Shown here: positions 1 to 6,330 of the stretch, piece by piece
How positions within the stretch are numbered: the stretch's first letter is position 1
Layout of the letters: each line of letters starts with the position of its first letter
DNA from: Methanosarcinaceae archaeon
GTDB lineage: Archaea; Halobacteriota; Methanosarcinia; Methanosarcinales; Methanosarcinaceae
Reading direction: 5' to 3'
Assembly: GCA_030655675.1 (NCBI GenBank)
Contig: JAUSPM010000057.1
Coordinates: 1-6,440, forward strand
Length of the DNA: 6,440 nucleotides
Made by a program: the position numbers and the translations under genes
Notes under the pieces: model-generated
Databases searched by the model: none
What the model saw: the letters and a program-made list of their open reading frames with translations, nothing else
What the model was told of the DNA's origin: nothing

Positions 1-1
1 T

Positions 2-103
2 TCCGCAATTTTGTTGGTGAATGCCCAATCCGGTATCAAACTTGAATCTTTTATGCAAGAAATAACCTCTACCGCGAACACGATTGGAACCGTGGTGGGA
101 TAA
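2..103 (+). CDS. C-terminal end of a gene cut by the window edge; possible Roadblock/LC7-like protein
   Basis: An open plus-strand frame enters from the left edge and ends at a triple stop (TAA TAG TGA, 101-109). It gives 33 residues, starting SAILLVNAQSG and ending NTIGTVVG. The pattern of a hydrophobic strand (AILLV), a short turn with G-x-x-L, and then a helix resembles the last strand and helix of Roadblock/LC7 domains, which are common in archaea as regulators of small GTPases. That is only a resemblance over 33 residues, so the family is a guess. The triple stop and the lack of any competing frame are the main support for real coding. It converges with the methyltransferase gene to its right, with 170 bases between the two stops. 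Confidence 0.5.
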   Translation, partial: SAILLVNAQSGIKLESFMQEITSTANTIGTVVG

Positions 104-130
104 TAGTGACATTGAATTCTGATGGGACTT

Positions 131-174
131 GGTGACGGTCTAAATCGCCACCCGACTTATTCGAATCACTTTTT
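131..174 (+). terminator. Possible terminator of the left-edge gene
   Basis: An imperfect stem, GGTGACG (131-137) with CGCCACC (146-152) around an 8-base loop, lies 27 bases past the plus-strand stop. A T-rich tract including TTTTT (170-174) follows. The stem has one A/C mismatch on the plus strand and would be fully paired, with one G-U, in minus-strand RNA, so orientation is uncertain. Archaeal termination depends mainly on the T-tract. Confidence 0.3.
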
Positions 175-187
175 CAACTTTACATTC

Positions 188-221
188 AAAAACGTGATCA
201 ATACACAAAAAATATATCACG
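188..221 (-). terminator. Possible terminator of the rsmB-type gene
   Basis: Read on the minus strand, CGTGAT (221-216) pairs perfectly with ATCACG (198-193), and TTTTT (192-188) follows at once. The 17-base loop itself contains a T6 run. The element lies about 50 bases past the stop of the methyltransferase gene, where its transcript should end. A 7-base direct repeat GATCAAT (196-202 and 221-227) overlaps the arms. Confidence 0.4.
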
Positions 222-273
222 ATCAATGCCACAGTTAAATTTTGACATAATCTAATTTTTTCTAAAATCTACC

Positions 274-1638
274 TCAACTACGACGCATCATCACTGCACC
301 AAAAAATCCATCTGTATTATGGATATGCGGCATTGATCTGAAAAAACCCTCATCTGTTACGAATCTTTGGAATACATTCGGGTCTATCTCCAGAGGCGAG
401 ACCAGATAAAAGTCCGTGTTCTCATTAAGAAAATCGCGCACAACTTCTTCATTCTCTTCAAGGCTTATTGTGCATGTGGCATATACTAACCTGCCACCTG
501 GTTTCACAAAGATGCTGTAATCCCTGAGGATATCTTTTTGTATAAAAGATAACTCAATGACATCTTTATTTGTCAATCTCCATTTTGAATCCGGGTTCCT
601 TCTAAATACTCCCATTCCGGAACATGGCGCATCAATGAATACACAGTCGGCTCTGCTTCTATAATCTTCCAATCCCGCGATTTCCATGGTAATTATATTT
701 GAAGCGCCGGAACGGTTTGCACGTTTTCTTAAGTTCTCAAGTTTAGCAAAATGCACATCCGAAGCGATCAGAGTTCCCTTATTATCCATTAATCCTGAAA
801 GGAACAGGCTTTTCCCTCCATTTCCGGCGCATGCATCTATTATACATTCTCCAGCCTTTGCTGCGGTGAGCAATGTAATAAGCTGGCTGCCTTCATCCTG
901 CACCTCGAAATCCCCATTTCCAAATGCTTCCGTTTTGAATATATTTTCTTTCTTATCAACAATAAGACCAAACGGTGAAAACAGCGTAGGTGAAGCAGAG
1001 TAACCTGCTTTTTCCAATGAGGTCTTAAGGGATATCAGGTCAGTTTTCAGTGTGTTCACCCTTATAGTCAATGGTGGCACAAGATCATTTGCCTGGCAAA
1101 GTGCTTCGACTTCCTCAAATCCCCCTAACTCAATAGCCCATTTTTCGACAATCCATAAAGGATGTGAATGATAGGTTGAAATGTAATCGATTGGAGTTTT
1201 ATCCCTGTCAGGAAAAATAACATTATCTTTATTTCTTAATATTCCCTCAACTGTTCTTTTTATAAAACCACTGAATCTGGTATTTTTTGCAGACAACGCA
1301 ACAGCATTATTGATCACCCCGATTGCTTTCACATCCTTGAACAGCGCCTGATATGTGCATATCCGAAGTATGTTGAGTGTATTCAGATCAAGGCTTGAGA
1401 TCACGGCACTTGACGCATTTTCGATTATATAATCGATCCTTGACCTGTGGCGCAATATCCCATATATAAGCTCAACTACCGCTGCTTTCTCACTCGATGA
1501 AAAATCTTCGTGCTTAAAGAGCTTACTAATAGGCATGTCGGCGTATTTATTGTTTGAAATTATTGAGTTCAGAAGCTGAAGGATAGAAAAGTAGGTTTTC
1601 TGTCTTACAAGTCCGGTTATGCTTTTTTGTGGTTCCAC
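274..1638 (-). CDS. rsmB: RsmB/Sun-type RNA (cytosine-5)-methyltransferase with N-terminal NusB-like domain
   Basis: This 454-residue protein has the two-part build of RsmB (Fmu/Sun), which in bacteria methylates a 16S rRNA cytosine (C967 in E. coli) using S-adenosylmethionine. A helical NusB-like RNA-binding domain covers about residues 14-135. The NOL1/NOP2/Sun catalytic domain covers about 185-454. Visible motifs are QDEGSQL (247-253), the SAM-binding loop DACAGNGGK (268-276), motif IV DAPCSG (336-341), and motif VI YATCT (386-390), whose C389 is the expected nucleophile; C339 is the expected release cysteine. Motif I reads AGNGGK rather than the more common APGGK. The start is GTG: AAGG (1648-1645) sits 6 bases upstream and an in-frame TAA lies 8 codons further up. 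The gene follows the permease gene by 65 bases on the same strand. The family is secure; the exact target cytosine in this organism is not. Confidence 0.92.
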   Translation of the reverse strand: MEPQKSITGLVRQKTYFSILQLLNSIISNNKYADMPISKLFKHEDFSSSEKAAVVELIYGILRHRSRIDYIIENASSAVISSLDLNTLNILRICTYQALFKDVKAIGVINNAVALSAKNTRFSGFIKRTVEGILRNKDNVIFPDRDKTPIDYISTYHSHPLWIVEKWAIELGGFEEVEALCQANDLVPPLTIRVNTLKTDLISLKTSLEKAGYSASPTLFSPFGLIVDKKENIFKTEAFGNGDFEVQDEGSQLITLLTAAKAGECIIDACAGNGGKSLFLSGLMDNKGTLIASDVHFAKLENLRKRANRSGASNIITMEIAGLEDYRSRADCVFIDAPCSGMGVFRRNPDSKWRLTNKDVIELSFIQKDILRDYSIFVKPGGRLVYATCTISLEENEEVVRDFLNENTDFYLVSPLEIDPNVFQRFVTDEGFFRSMPHIHNTDGFFGAVMMRRS

Positions 1639-1668
1639 AATGCGCCTTATGTGTAAATATTATTTAAC

Positions 1669-1677
1669 TATATTTAA
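1669..1677 (-). promoter_or_regulatory. TATA-like box for the rsmB-type gene
   Basis: TTAAATATA on the minus strand is a fair match to the archaeal BoxA. Transcription would start about 25 bases downstream, near 1648, giving a leader of about 10 bases. No oligo-T tract separates the permease stop from this gene, so readthrough from the transporter operon is also possible. Confidence 0.4.
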
Positions 1678-1703
1678 TGCAGTAATGTCCTCTCCTCAAT
1701 CTT

Positions 1704-3614
1704 TCAATCCATAATTTCTTTTCTCAAAAGGACATATGCAAGACCAATTCCTGCGACACCATACATAATGAGCGGCATCAGGTATCCTGCAAGCATATCA
1801 AAACCTTCCTGGTAGATCAGGACAGACTCAAGCGCCTTTATGCCCATTGTTATAGGAAGCGCACTACTCAGATTTACCATCAATTGCGGCATGGTCTCAA
1901 ATGGGAAAAACACCCCGGACAGGAACAGCATCGGAATACTGAGCACAAGTGAGAGCAGCATAGCTGTATTCTCTGATTCGGCAAATGTGGCAAGCGCCAT
2001 TCCGATCCCGATAAATGCTCCCGAATAAACCAGGATCACAAGGAACAGCTCTCCAAGCTGGCCTGTGGGGATAACTATCCCGTAAAACAGGTATGCGATA
2101 ACAATAAGAATGAATCCCTGCAAAAATGCGATCAGTATAAGCGCAGCTGTCTTCTCAAAAAGGAATCCTTCAAGGGAAATAGGTGTAAGAAGCGTTCGTA
2201 TAAGCGTCTTTTTTGACCTTTCCTGAACAATTGTAATGGAGGCAAGCAAAAACGATATGAACATCAGCACAATCGAAATTATCCCTGGCATCAGGAAATC
2301 AAGATATGACCTTCCTATGAACACAGACTCTTTTTCAAGTTTAACAGGCGCGGCAATGAACCCAGGGGACGTAGATATCACTTCATCAAGCACATTTTTT
2401 GTCTGGTCTATATCAGACGCAAGACTCGCGGTGCTTTTTGCCAATTCTGATGCAAGCCCATTCATCTGTATAGAAACGCCTTTTGACTGGTTATTAACCT
2501 CTCCAAGTGTATAGATAGCAGATTCGATATCTGTGATATTCCCATAGATATTCGATATCTCACCATCGTAATTTGTTATCGACTCCTGCATACTTTGAAG
2601 CCGCAATTCAGTTAGGTTCAATTTCTCATGCAATTGTGAACTTGTTTGTGCCACATTGGCGAGATTGTTGTAAAGAGATCGTATGTGCCCTGTCCGCTCA
2701 AGCAGAAGTGCTCTTGAATCCTTTATCTGTTGTATGGTATTTGCAAGTGAGACACATTGCGCATTTTCTGGGTTTACACAGGTAGAGTCATAAGTAGCCT
2801 CCAGGGTTGTCTGGATGGAAAGCAAGGAAACGTCTGCTGAATCTATGCTATCAATAACGAACTTTAGATCATCACGTAATTCTGTAGAATCCTCGTAGAT
2901 AGATGTCACATTCCTGTCAAGTTCATGTATCTCTGCCTGGGTGACAGATATATCAAAAGCAGTTCGATTGAGGTCTTTTTGCATCAATTCCATTGTATGT
3001 TTCATTATTGCTACGGATTCATTCAGGTTGGACACATTTATGCTGTCCATTGATACCAGCACATTCTGTGTACTCCGGTTCAGGTCTGAGATGCTTCCAT
3101 TGATCAGCAGGATACCATCTTTCAATGGTATCAATTGAGATTCCATCACTCCAAGATTTGTCCATAGTTTGCTTATGAAACCAAACGTAAGTTCATATGA
3201 CATCTTCTCAGTGGTAGTAATAAACACAGTGGAGATAATTGGAGCTATCTGGACCCTTGAATTATCAAGATACAACCGCAAAGTTTCGTTCTCATTTCCA
3301 GGAATGAATATCCCTGCGCTGTACTTTCCTCTTCTTACACCCTCTTTGATGACCTCTGAATCGTTTGTGTCCTCCATGATAAGGATGAACATATTGCTGT
3401 TGTTGAGATCTTCTATCATCTGGTTCCCGTACTCGAGATCTCCGCCCACCCCAAGTTTTACATTTGTGAGTCCTTTATCGTCTGCTCCTGAAAATACTGA
3501 ACCTATGAGTATCATGATCAGGACCGGGGCTATGAATATCAATAGCAATGTTTTTTTGTGCCTGCTGTATGTCAGAAGATCTTTTTTTAGGACTGTACCT
3601 ATTGTCAATGCCAT
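1704..3614 (-). CDS. ABC-2 type transporter permease with large coiled-coil outer domain (YhgE/Pip-like layout)
   Basis: This 636-residue protein is the membrane part of an ABC exporter. One membrane helix (about 22-43) follows a basic N-terminus. Next comes an outer domain of nearly 390 residues (about 45-433), then five helices at about 438-463, 486-513, 519-544, 550-572 and 607-630. The segment after the second helix (QERSKKTLIRTLLTPIS, 464-480) is the coupling region typical of ABC-2 permeases. The outer domain is rich in heptad-like leucine/isoleucine patterns between about 160 and 415, carries two cysteines (279, 287) and eleven N-x-S/T sequons. This layout matches YhgE/Pip-like ABC-2 proteins, whose cargo varies, so the substrate is unknown. 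The annotated ATG overlaps the end of the ATPase gene by 10 bases, which indicates one operon and coupled translation. The true start may be TTG at 3608 (residue 3), giving 634 residues. Confidence 0.88.
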   Translation of the reverse strand: MALTIGTVLKKDLLTYSRHKKTLLLIFIAPVLIMILIGSVFSGADDKGLTNVKLGVGGDLEYGNQMIEDLNNSNMFILIMEDTNDSEVIKEGVRRGKYSAGIFIPGNENETLRLYLDNSRVQIAPIISTVFITTTEKMSYELTFGFISKLWTNLGVMESQLIPLKDGILLINGSISDLNRSTQNVLVSMDSINVSNLNESVAIMKHTMELMQKDLNRTAFDISVTQAEIHELDRNVTSIYEDSTELRDDLKFVIDSIDSADVSLLSIQTTLEATYDSTCVNPENAQCVSLANTIQQIKDSRALLLERTGHIRSLYNNLANVAQTSSQLHEKLNLTELRLQSMQESITNYDGEISNIYGNITDIESAIYTLGEVNNQSKGVSIQMNGLASELAKSTASLASDIDQTKNVLDEVISTSPGFIAAPVKLEKESVFIGRSYLDFLMPGIISIVLMFISFLLASITIVQERSKKTLIRTLLTPISLEGFLFEKTAALILIAFLQGFILIVIAYLFYGIVIPTGQLGELFLVILVYSGAFIGIGMALATFAESENTAMLLSLVLSIPMLFLSGVFFPFETMPQLMVNLSSALPITMGIKALESVLIYQEGFDMLAGYLMPLIMYGVAGIGLAYVLLRKEIMD

Positions 3615-4537
3615 GCCTCCCCTGCCGCATGTATAAACACATCTTCAAGAGTGGGCTTTGTAGTATCTACGGTCTTTATTTTCTCCCCATGTAAACTGAA
3701 TATCTCAAGGATCATATCAACCGACATCTCGTCTTTAAGGGTTATCTTTAATCCTTTTTCAGAGGCGATGCATGAATGAATGGTATCATTTTTTTCAATC
3801 TCAGATATAAGGGTATGATAATCCCCTGGTTCACTTGTTATCTGGATAATGTGCTCTCCTGCTTTGCTCTTAAGTTCCTGTGGTTTTCCTTCGACCACGA
3901 TGGTGCCCCTGTTCATTATCAGGATCCTGTCACACAGCAGGTCCGCCTCTTCCATATAATGCGTTGTGATAAGAATTGTCGTTCCTTCTTTATTCACACT
4001 TCTTATGGTGTCCCACAGGGCTTTTCTCGATACCGGATCAAGCCCTACACTTGGCTCGTCAAGGATTAGCATCTCTGGCTTATGAATGAGGGCGCAGGCA
4101 ATATTTAGTCTTGTTTTCATGCCCCCCGATAGTACGGCAGCCCGATTATCTCTTTTTTGTGCAAGTTGCAGCAGATCAAGTATGGCATGGCTCCTTCTTT
4201 TGATCTCAATTGTTGAAACGCCGTATAATGAACCAAAATAATGTAGGTTCTCAGCAACGGTTAGCTCATCATAGAAACTGTTCTCCTGCGGGACCACTCC
4301 GATAATAGAAAGCACTTCTTTTCTATCAGACACAACATCAAGGCCTGAGATATATGCGTGACCGGCAGTGGGTCTTGATTGGCAGGATAAAACCTTTATA
4401 AGAGTTGATTTGCCAGCTCCATTTGGTCCCAGAAGGCCAAAAATTGTCCCCTTTTCAATATTTAGGGAAACATCATTTACGGCAGTGAAATCCCCATACT
4501 GTTTAGATAGTGAGCGAATCTCTATTATGTGTTCCAT
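3605..4537 (-). CDS. ABC transporter ATP-binding protein (CcmA/DrrA type)
   Basis: This 310-residue cytoplasmic ATPase powers the permease encoded directly downstream. All key motifs are intact: Walker A GPNGAGKST (37-45), Q-loop glutamine 84 in GVVPQE, signature LSGGM (136-140), Walker B LILDEP with D160 and catalytic E161, D-loop GLDP (165-168), and switch histidine 193 in TTHYMEEAD. The C-terminal 90 or so residues form the small extra domain common in this class and end with the familiar PTLEDVFIHAAGE motif. It belongs to the group of single-domain ATPases paired with ABC-2 permeases in polysaccharide, drug and peptide exporters; the cargo cannot be read from the sequence. The start is ATG, preceded by a weak TTGAGAA stretch rather than a strong ribosome binding site. 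It is the first gene of a two-gene operon. Confidence 0.95.
   Translation of the reverse strand: MEHIIEIRSLSKQYGDFTAVNDVSLNIEKGTIFGLLGPNGAGKSTLIKVLSCQSRPTAGHAYISGLDVVSDRKEVLSIIGVVPQENSFYDELTVAENLHYFGSLYGVSTIEIKRRSHAILDLLQLAQKRDNRAAVLSGGMKTRLNIACALIHKPEMLILDEPSVGLDPVSRKALWDTIRSVNKEGTTILITTHYMEEADLLCDRILIMNRGTIVVEGKPQELKSKAGEHIIQITSEPGDYHTLISEIEKNDTIHSCIASEKGLKITLKDEMSVDMILEIFSLHGEKIKTVDTTKPTLEDVFIHAAGEAWH
3616..3622 (-). promoter_or_regulatory. Strong ribosome binding site that favours a TTG start for the permease
   Basis: GGGGAGG lies only 1 base before the ATG at 3614 but 7 bases before an in-frame TTG at 3608-3606. The usual gap is about 5-8 bases, so TTG fits better. That TTG overlaps the ATPase stop as TTGA (3608-3605), the same arrangement as a classic ATGA coupling site. 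Confidence 0.6.
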
Positions 4538-4594
4538 ATTGTTCTCAAATTATTGATTAAATTGTGGACGCAGGAATAAATTATTATGTACCCA

Positions 4595-4614
4595 AATGAT
4601 TTATGCAGATCATT
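4595..4614. repeat. Inverted repeat in the transporter operon leader or promoter region
   Basis: AATGAT (4595-4600) and ATCATT (4609-4614) form a perfect 6-base inverted repeat around 8 bases. It falls about 20-40 bases downstream of the proposed TATA box, spanning the predicted transcription start, where an archaeal repressor could block initiation. Short AT-rich repeats also arise by chance. Confidence 0.25.
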
Positions 4615-4633
4615 GTATCCCACGCAATCGTAC

Positions 4634-4642
4634 AATATATAA
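4634..4642 (-). promoter_or_regulatory. TATA-like box for the ABC transporter operon
   Basis: TTATATATT on the minus strand is a good archaeal BoxA candidate. The expected transcription start is near 4613, which gives a leader of about 75 bases before the ATPase ATG. Other AT-rich stretches nearby could also serve. Confidence 0.4.
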
Positions 4643-4707
4643 CCTGATATTATAATGACTTTGTTAGATTAATATATCGCTTTTAATAGTGATACATTTT
4701 CCAGGAT

Positions 4708-4760
4708 GATTTTAATAACTATACTACGCAGCAGAGTTGCAGGGTATAGTTATTAAGATC
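4708..4760. repeat. 53-base intergenic hairpin with 17-base arms
   Basis: The left arm (4708-4724, GATTTTAATAACTATAC) pairs with the right arm (4744-4760, GTATAGTTATTAAGATC). The inner 13 pairs are perfect, followed by one T-G and three more perfect pairs. Inside, after a 3x3 internal loop, GCAGC (4728-4732) pairs with GTTGC (4736-4740) around an AGA triloop. The odd pairs are G-U only in plus-strand RNA; in minus-strand RNA they are mismatches. It begins about 38 bases past the HdrD-like gene stop and lies upstream of the transporter promoter. It could act in 3' end formation, as a protein-binding cruciform, or as a plus-strand RNA. Confidence 0.75.
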
Positions 4761-4798
4761 GAAATAAGAGATCAATTCGCTTATCCTTTAAACCAACT

Positions 4799-5968
4799 CT
4801 AAATTTCAGGTTTACAATATCCGGTTATAACATTACAATACGCCTGATTCACAGAATCGATCATCTCACGATCATTTCGCACAACAGCAAAACCAAGTGA
4901 CATAGATACGTATTCCGTTAAGTCATACACCATAATTGAATCATCACTATCATCATAATTCATACCGGCTTCCACAAGATTCTGCATGCACCCGGGACAA
5001 TTAGTAACTATCACATCACAACCCATGTCCTTTGCAGTTTCGATCTGTAATGAAGCAAGTTTAAGGGACTCGGAAGGATACGTTGCCCTCACACTCCCGC
5101 CAAAACCGCAGCATTTTGAACTTTCGTGACTCTCGTTAACAAGATGTGTGCCCGGCATACTCGAAATAACATCCCTTGGCTCCTCATAGATACCAACACT
5201 CCGCGTAAGATGACATGGATCCTGATAGAACACCCTGTGGTCCAGCACTTGTTGCGGCACGATCTTCTTTTCCTCTATCAATCGCTTGAGGTACTGTGAC
5301 ATCTGCAAAACCTCAAAACCCAAGTCACCAAAAACCCTTGGATACATGTCTGCAAATGCGCGATAACATCCCGGGCATGATGTGATTAGCGTCTTCGCAC
5401 CTCTTCTCTTGACCTCAGCGACATTCTTCCGCCCCATCTCTTCCATCAACTCCCTATTCCCGCTTCCTGCAGACACCGCGCCGCAGCAGTGCGACACGCC
5501 GCTAAGCACAGTGTAGTCTACGCCCGCGCATTCCAGAATATTGATCGTAGCGGCGGCAATGCTTGTGTTTATGTAGCCAGCGGCGCAGCCCGGATAATAG
5601 ACAACCGCCCCCTCATCTTTATTCTCAAGAAATACCGCCGGCTTGCTGATACTGGACATTGCAACAAACAGGTTGTTGCCGGAACAGGGATCTACAATTG
5701 TGTGCTCTTCCCTCATGCCATGTATTTTAACCCAACTCGCTCGTGCAGTTGTTATGAGTTTTTTGAGACTCAAATCCTCAGGGCATGCCTGTACGCACAA
5801 ACCACAGGTCAGGCACCTGAATATATCTTCGCTTGTGACTTGCTCACAATTGCCGTCCAGATAACTGCATAACTCATCAATAAGATCAATATTTCTGTAC
5901 ATGGGACAGACTTCGATGCACATGCCACAGTGTGTGCAATGTTCATTGTATTGCTGAGTCAGTGTCAT
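4799..5968 (-). CDS. HdrD/GlpC-like (Fe-S) protein with two ferredoxin-type clusters and two CCG domains
   Basis: This 389-residue, apparently soluble protein has no signal peptide or membrane helix. Two ferredoxin-type [4Fe-4S] motifs sit at C11/C14/C17/C21 and C52/C55/C58/C62. Two complete cysteine-rich CCG domains follow: C128, C161-C162 and C198/C201, then C252, C286-C287 and C324/C327. This is the layout of HdrD, the catalytic subunit that reduces the CoM-S-S-CoB heterodisulfide with two noncubane clusters, and also of GlpC, GlcF and LutA-like subunits that take electrons from flavin dehydrogenases. Its size is close to that of HdrD. No HdrE, cytochrome or flavoprotein gene lies beside it, and the gene is flanked by intergenic DNA on both sides, so the partner is unknown. 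All cluster ligands are present, so it is probably active. The ATG start has only a weak GGA upstream. The family is secure; the reaction is not. Confidence 0.9.
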   Translation of the reverse strand: MTLTQQYNEHCTHCGMCIEVCPMYRNIDLIDELCSYLDGNCEQVTSEDIFRCLTCGLCVQACPEDLSLKKLITTARASWVKIHGMREEHTIVDPCSGNNLFVAMSSISKPAVFLENKDEGAVVYYPGCAAGYINTSIAAATINILECAGVDYTVLSGVSHCCGAVSAGSGNRELMEEMGRKNVAEVKRRGAKTLITSCPGCYRAFADMYPRVFGDLGFEVLQMSQYLKRLIEEKKIVPQQVLDHRVFYQDPCHLTRSVGIYEEPRDVISSMPGTHLVNESHESSKCCGFGGSVRATYPSESLKLASLQIETAKDMGCDVIVTNCPGCMQNLVEAGMNYDDSDDSIMVYDLTEYVSMSLGFAVVRNDREMIDSVNQAYCNVITGYCKPEI

Positions 5969-5975
5969 TGGTAAT

Positions 5976-5996
5976 CCAACTGTTGTTGGGTATAAG
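5976..5996 (-). promoter_or_regulatory. TATA-like box and small hairpin just upstream of the HdrD-like gene
   Basis: On the minus strand CTTATAC (5996-5990) is centred about 25 bases before the ATG, which would give a leaderless or nearly leaderless mRNA. Between them CCAAC and GTTGG (5989-5985 and 5980-5976) form a 5-base stem around 4 bases, covering the weak GG(A) ribosome-binding bases. Both calls are tentative. Confidence 0.3.
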
Positions 5997-6083
5997 TAGA
6001 TTTTGACAGTTCATTACGAAAAAGGCAACCACATAACGCATGAAAATCTGGTAAAAGAAATGGGACCTTTTGTTCCAGATATT

Positions 6084-6148
6084 AAAAAAAACGGTGCTAC
6101 TACACACGCGTAGCGTGGCGCTGTCCTACACCACTGCCCTGCAGGCAC
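6084..6148 (-). ncRNA. Candidate small structured RNA
   Basis: Read on the minus strand, a GC-rich block in AT-rich DNA begins where a TATA box would place the start (about 6145-6148) and ends in T8 (6091-6084). Two stems abut directly. GTGGTG (6134-6129) pairs with CGCCAC (6120-6115) around 8 bases, with one U-G that exists only in minus-strand RNA. Then GCTAC (6114-6110) pairs with GTAGC (6100-6096), with ACCG before the T-run. It lies 116 bases upstream of the HdrD-like ATG, so it could also be an upstream leader or attenuator for that gene. I recognise no known RNA family in it; it lacks the T-loop of a tRNA and the C/D boxes of a guide RNA. Confidence 0.4.
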
Positions 6149-6165
6149 ATTGAAGTTTTGTATTT

Positions 6166-6173
6166 GTATATAT
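6166..6173 (-). promoter_or_regulatory. TATA-like box for the candidate small RNA
   Basis: ATATATAC on the minus strand, within the longer AT-rich stretch TTATAACATATATAC (6180-6166), is centred about 25 bases before the GC-rich block. That is the normal archaeal BoxA-to-start distance. Confidence 0.4.
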
Positions 6174-6228
6174 GTTATAAGATTGTTGCATAAATGAGAT
6201 TGTTCGATCTTAAACTAAAACAATGCGA

Positions 6229-6242
6229 CCGCCCGCGGGCGG
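6229..6242. repeat. 14-base perfect GC palindrome
   Basis: CCGCCCGCGGGCGG is its own reverse complement and stands alone in AT-rich DNA. As minus-strand RNA it could fold as CCGCC/GGCGG around CGCG and is followed by TCGCATTGTTTTAGTTT, so it may be a terminator for a minus-strand transcript arriving from the right. A protein-binding site is the other obvious choice. Confidence 0.7.
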
Positions 6243-6294
6243 CACGTTCCATACATACTAAATTGAATAATCTAAATCGTTAGCAAACAGTGTA

Positions 6295-6327
6295 CGAGAA
6301 AATCCTCGCTATGCTCGGATTTACTCG
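6295..6327. repeat. Hairpin with 11-base arms
   Basis: CGAGAAAATCC (6295-6305) pairs with GGATTTACTCG (6317-6327) with a single A/A mismatch. The 11-base centre TCGCTATGCTC can add a GC/GC pair set around TAT. The GC-rich centre and AT-containing arms look like a dispersed intergenic repeat, but one copy cannot prove it. Confidence 0.65.
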
Positions 6328-6330
6328 AAC

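Noticed and set aside
1639..1703. A terminator between the permease and rsmB-type genes
   Set aside because: No stem or oligo-T run is present on the minus strand; readthrough or a separate TATA box explains the spacing better.
3169..3636. 155-codon plus-strand frame opposite the permease gene
   Set aside because: It is antisense to a clear ABC-2 permease and shows no domain pattern of its own.
4708..4760. The hairpin as a miniature transposable element
   Set aside because: The flanks (ending GGAT on the left, beginning GAAA on the right) show no target-site duplication and only one copy is in view.
5489..5872. 127-codon plus-strand frame opposite the HdrD-like gene
   Set aside because: It is the mirror of the cysteine-rich coding strand; the minus-strand frame carries all conserved motifs.
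6096..6147. A tRNA-like 5' half (GTGGTGTAGGACAGCGCC on the minus strand)
   Set aside because: The would-be D-loop is too short, the anticodon stem does not pair and there is no T-loop GGTTC-type sequence before the T8.
6194..6283. 29-codon plus-strand frame starting ATG
   Set aside because: It has no ribosome binding site, runs through the 14-base palindrome and has low-complexity basic content; nothing suggests translation.
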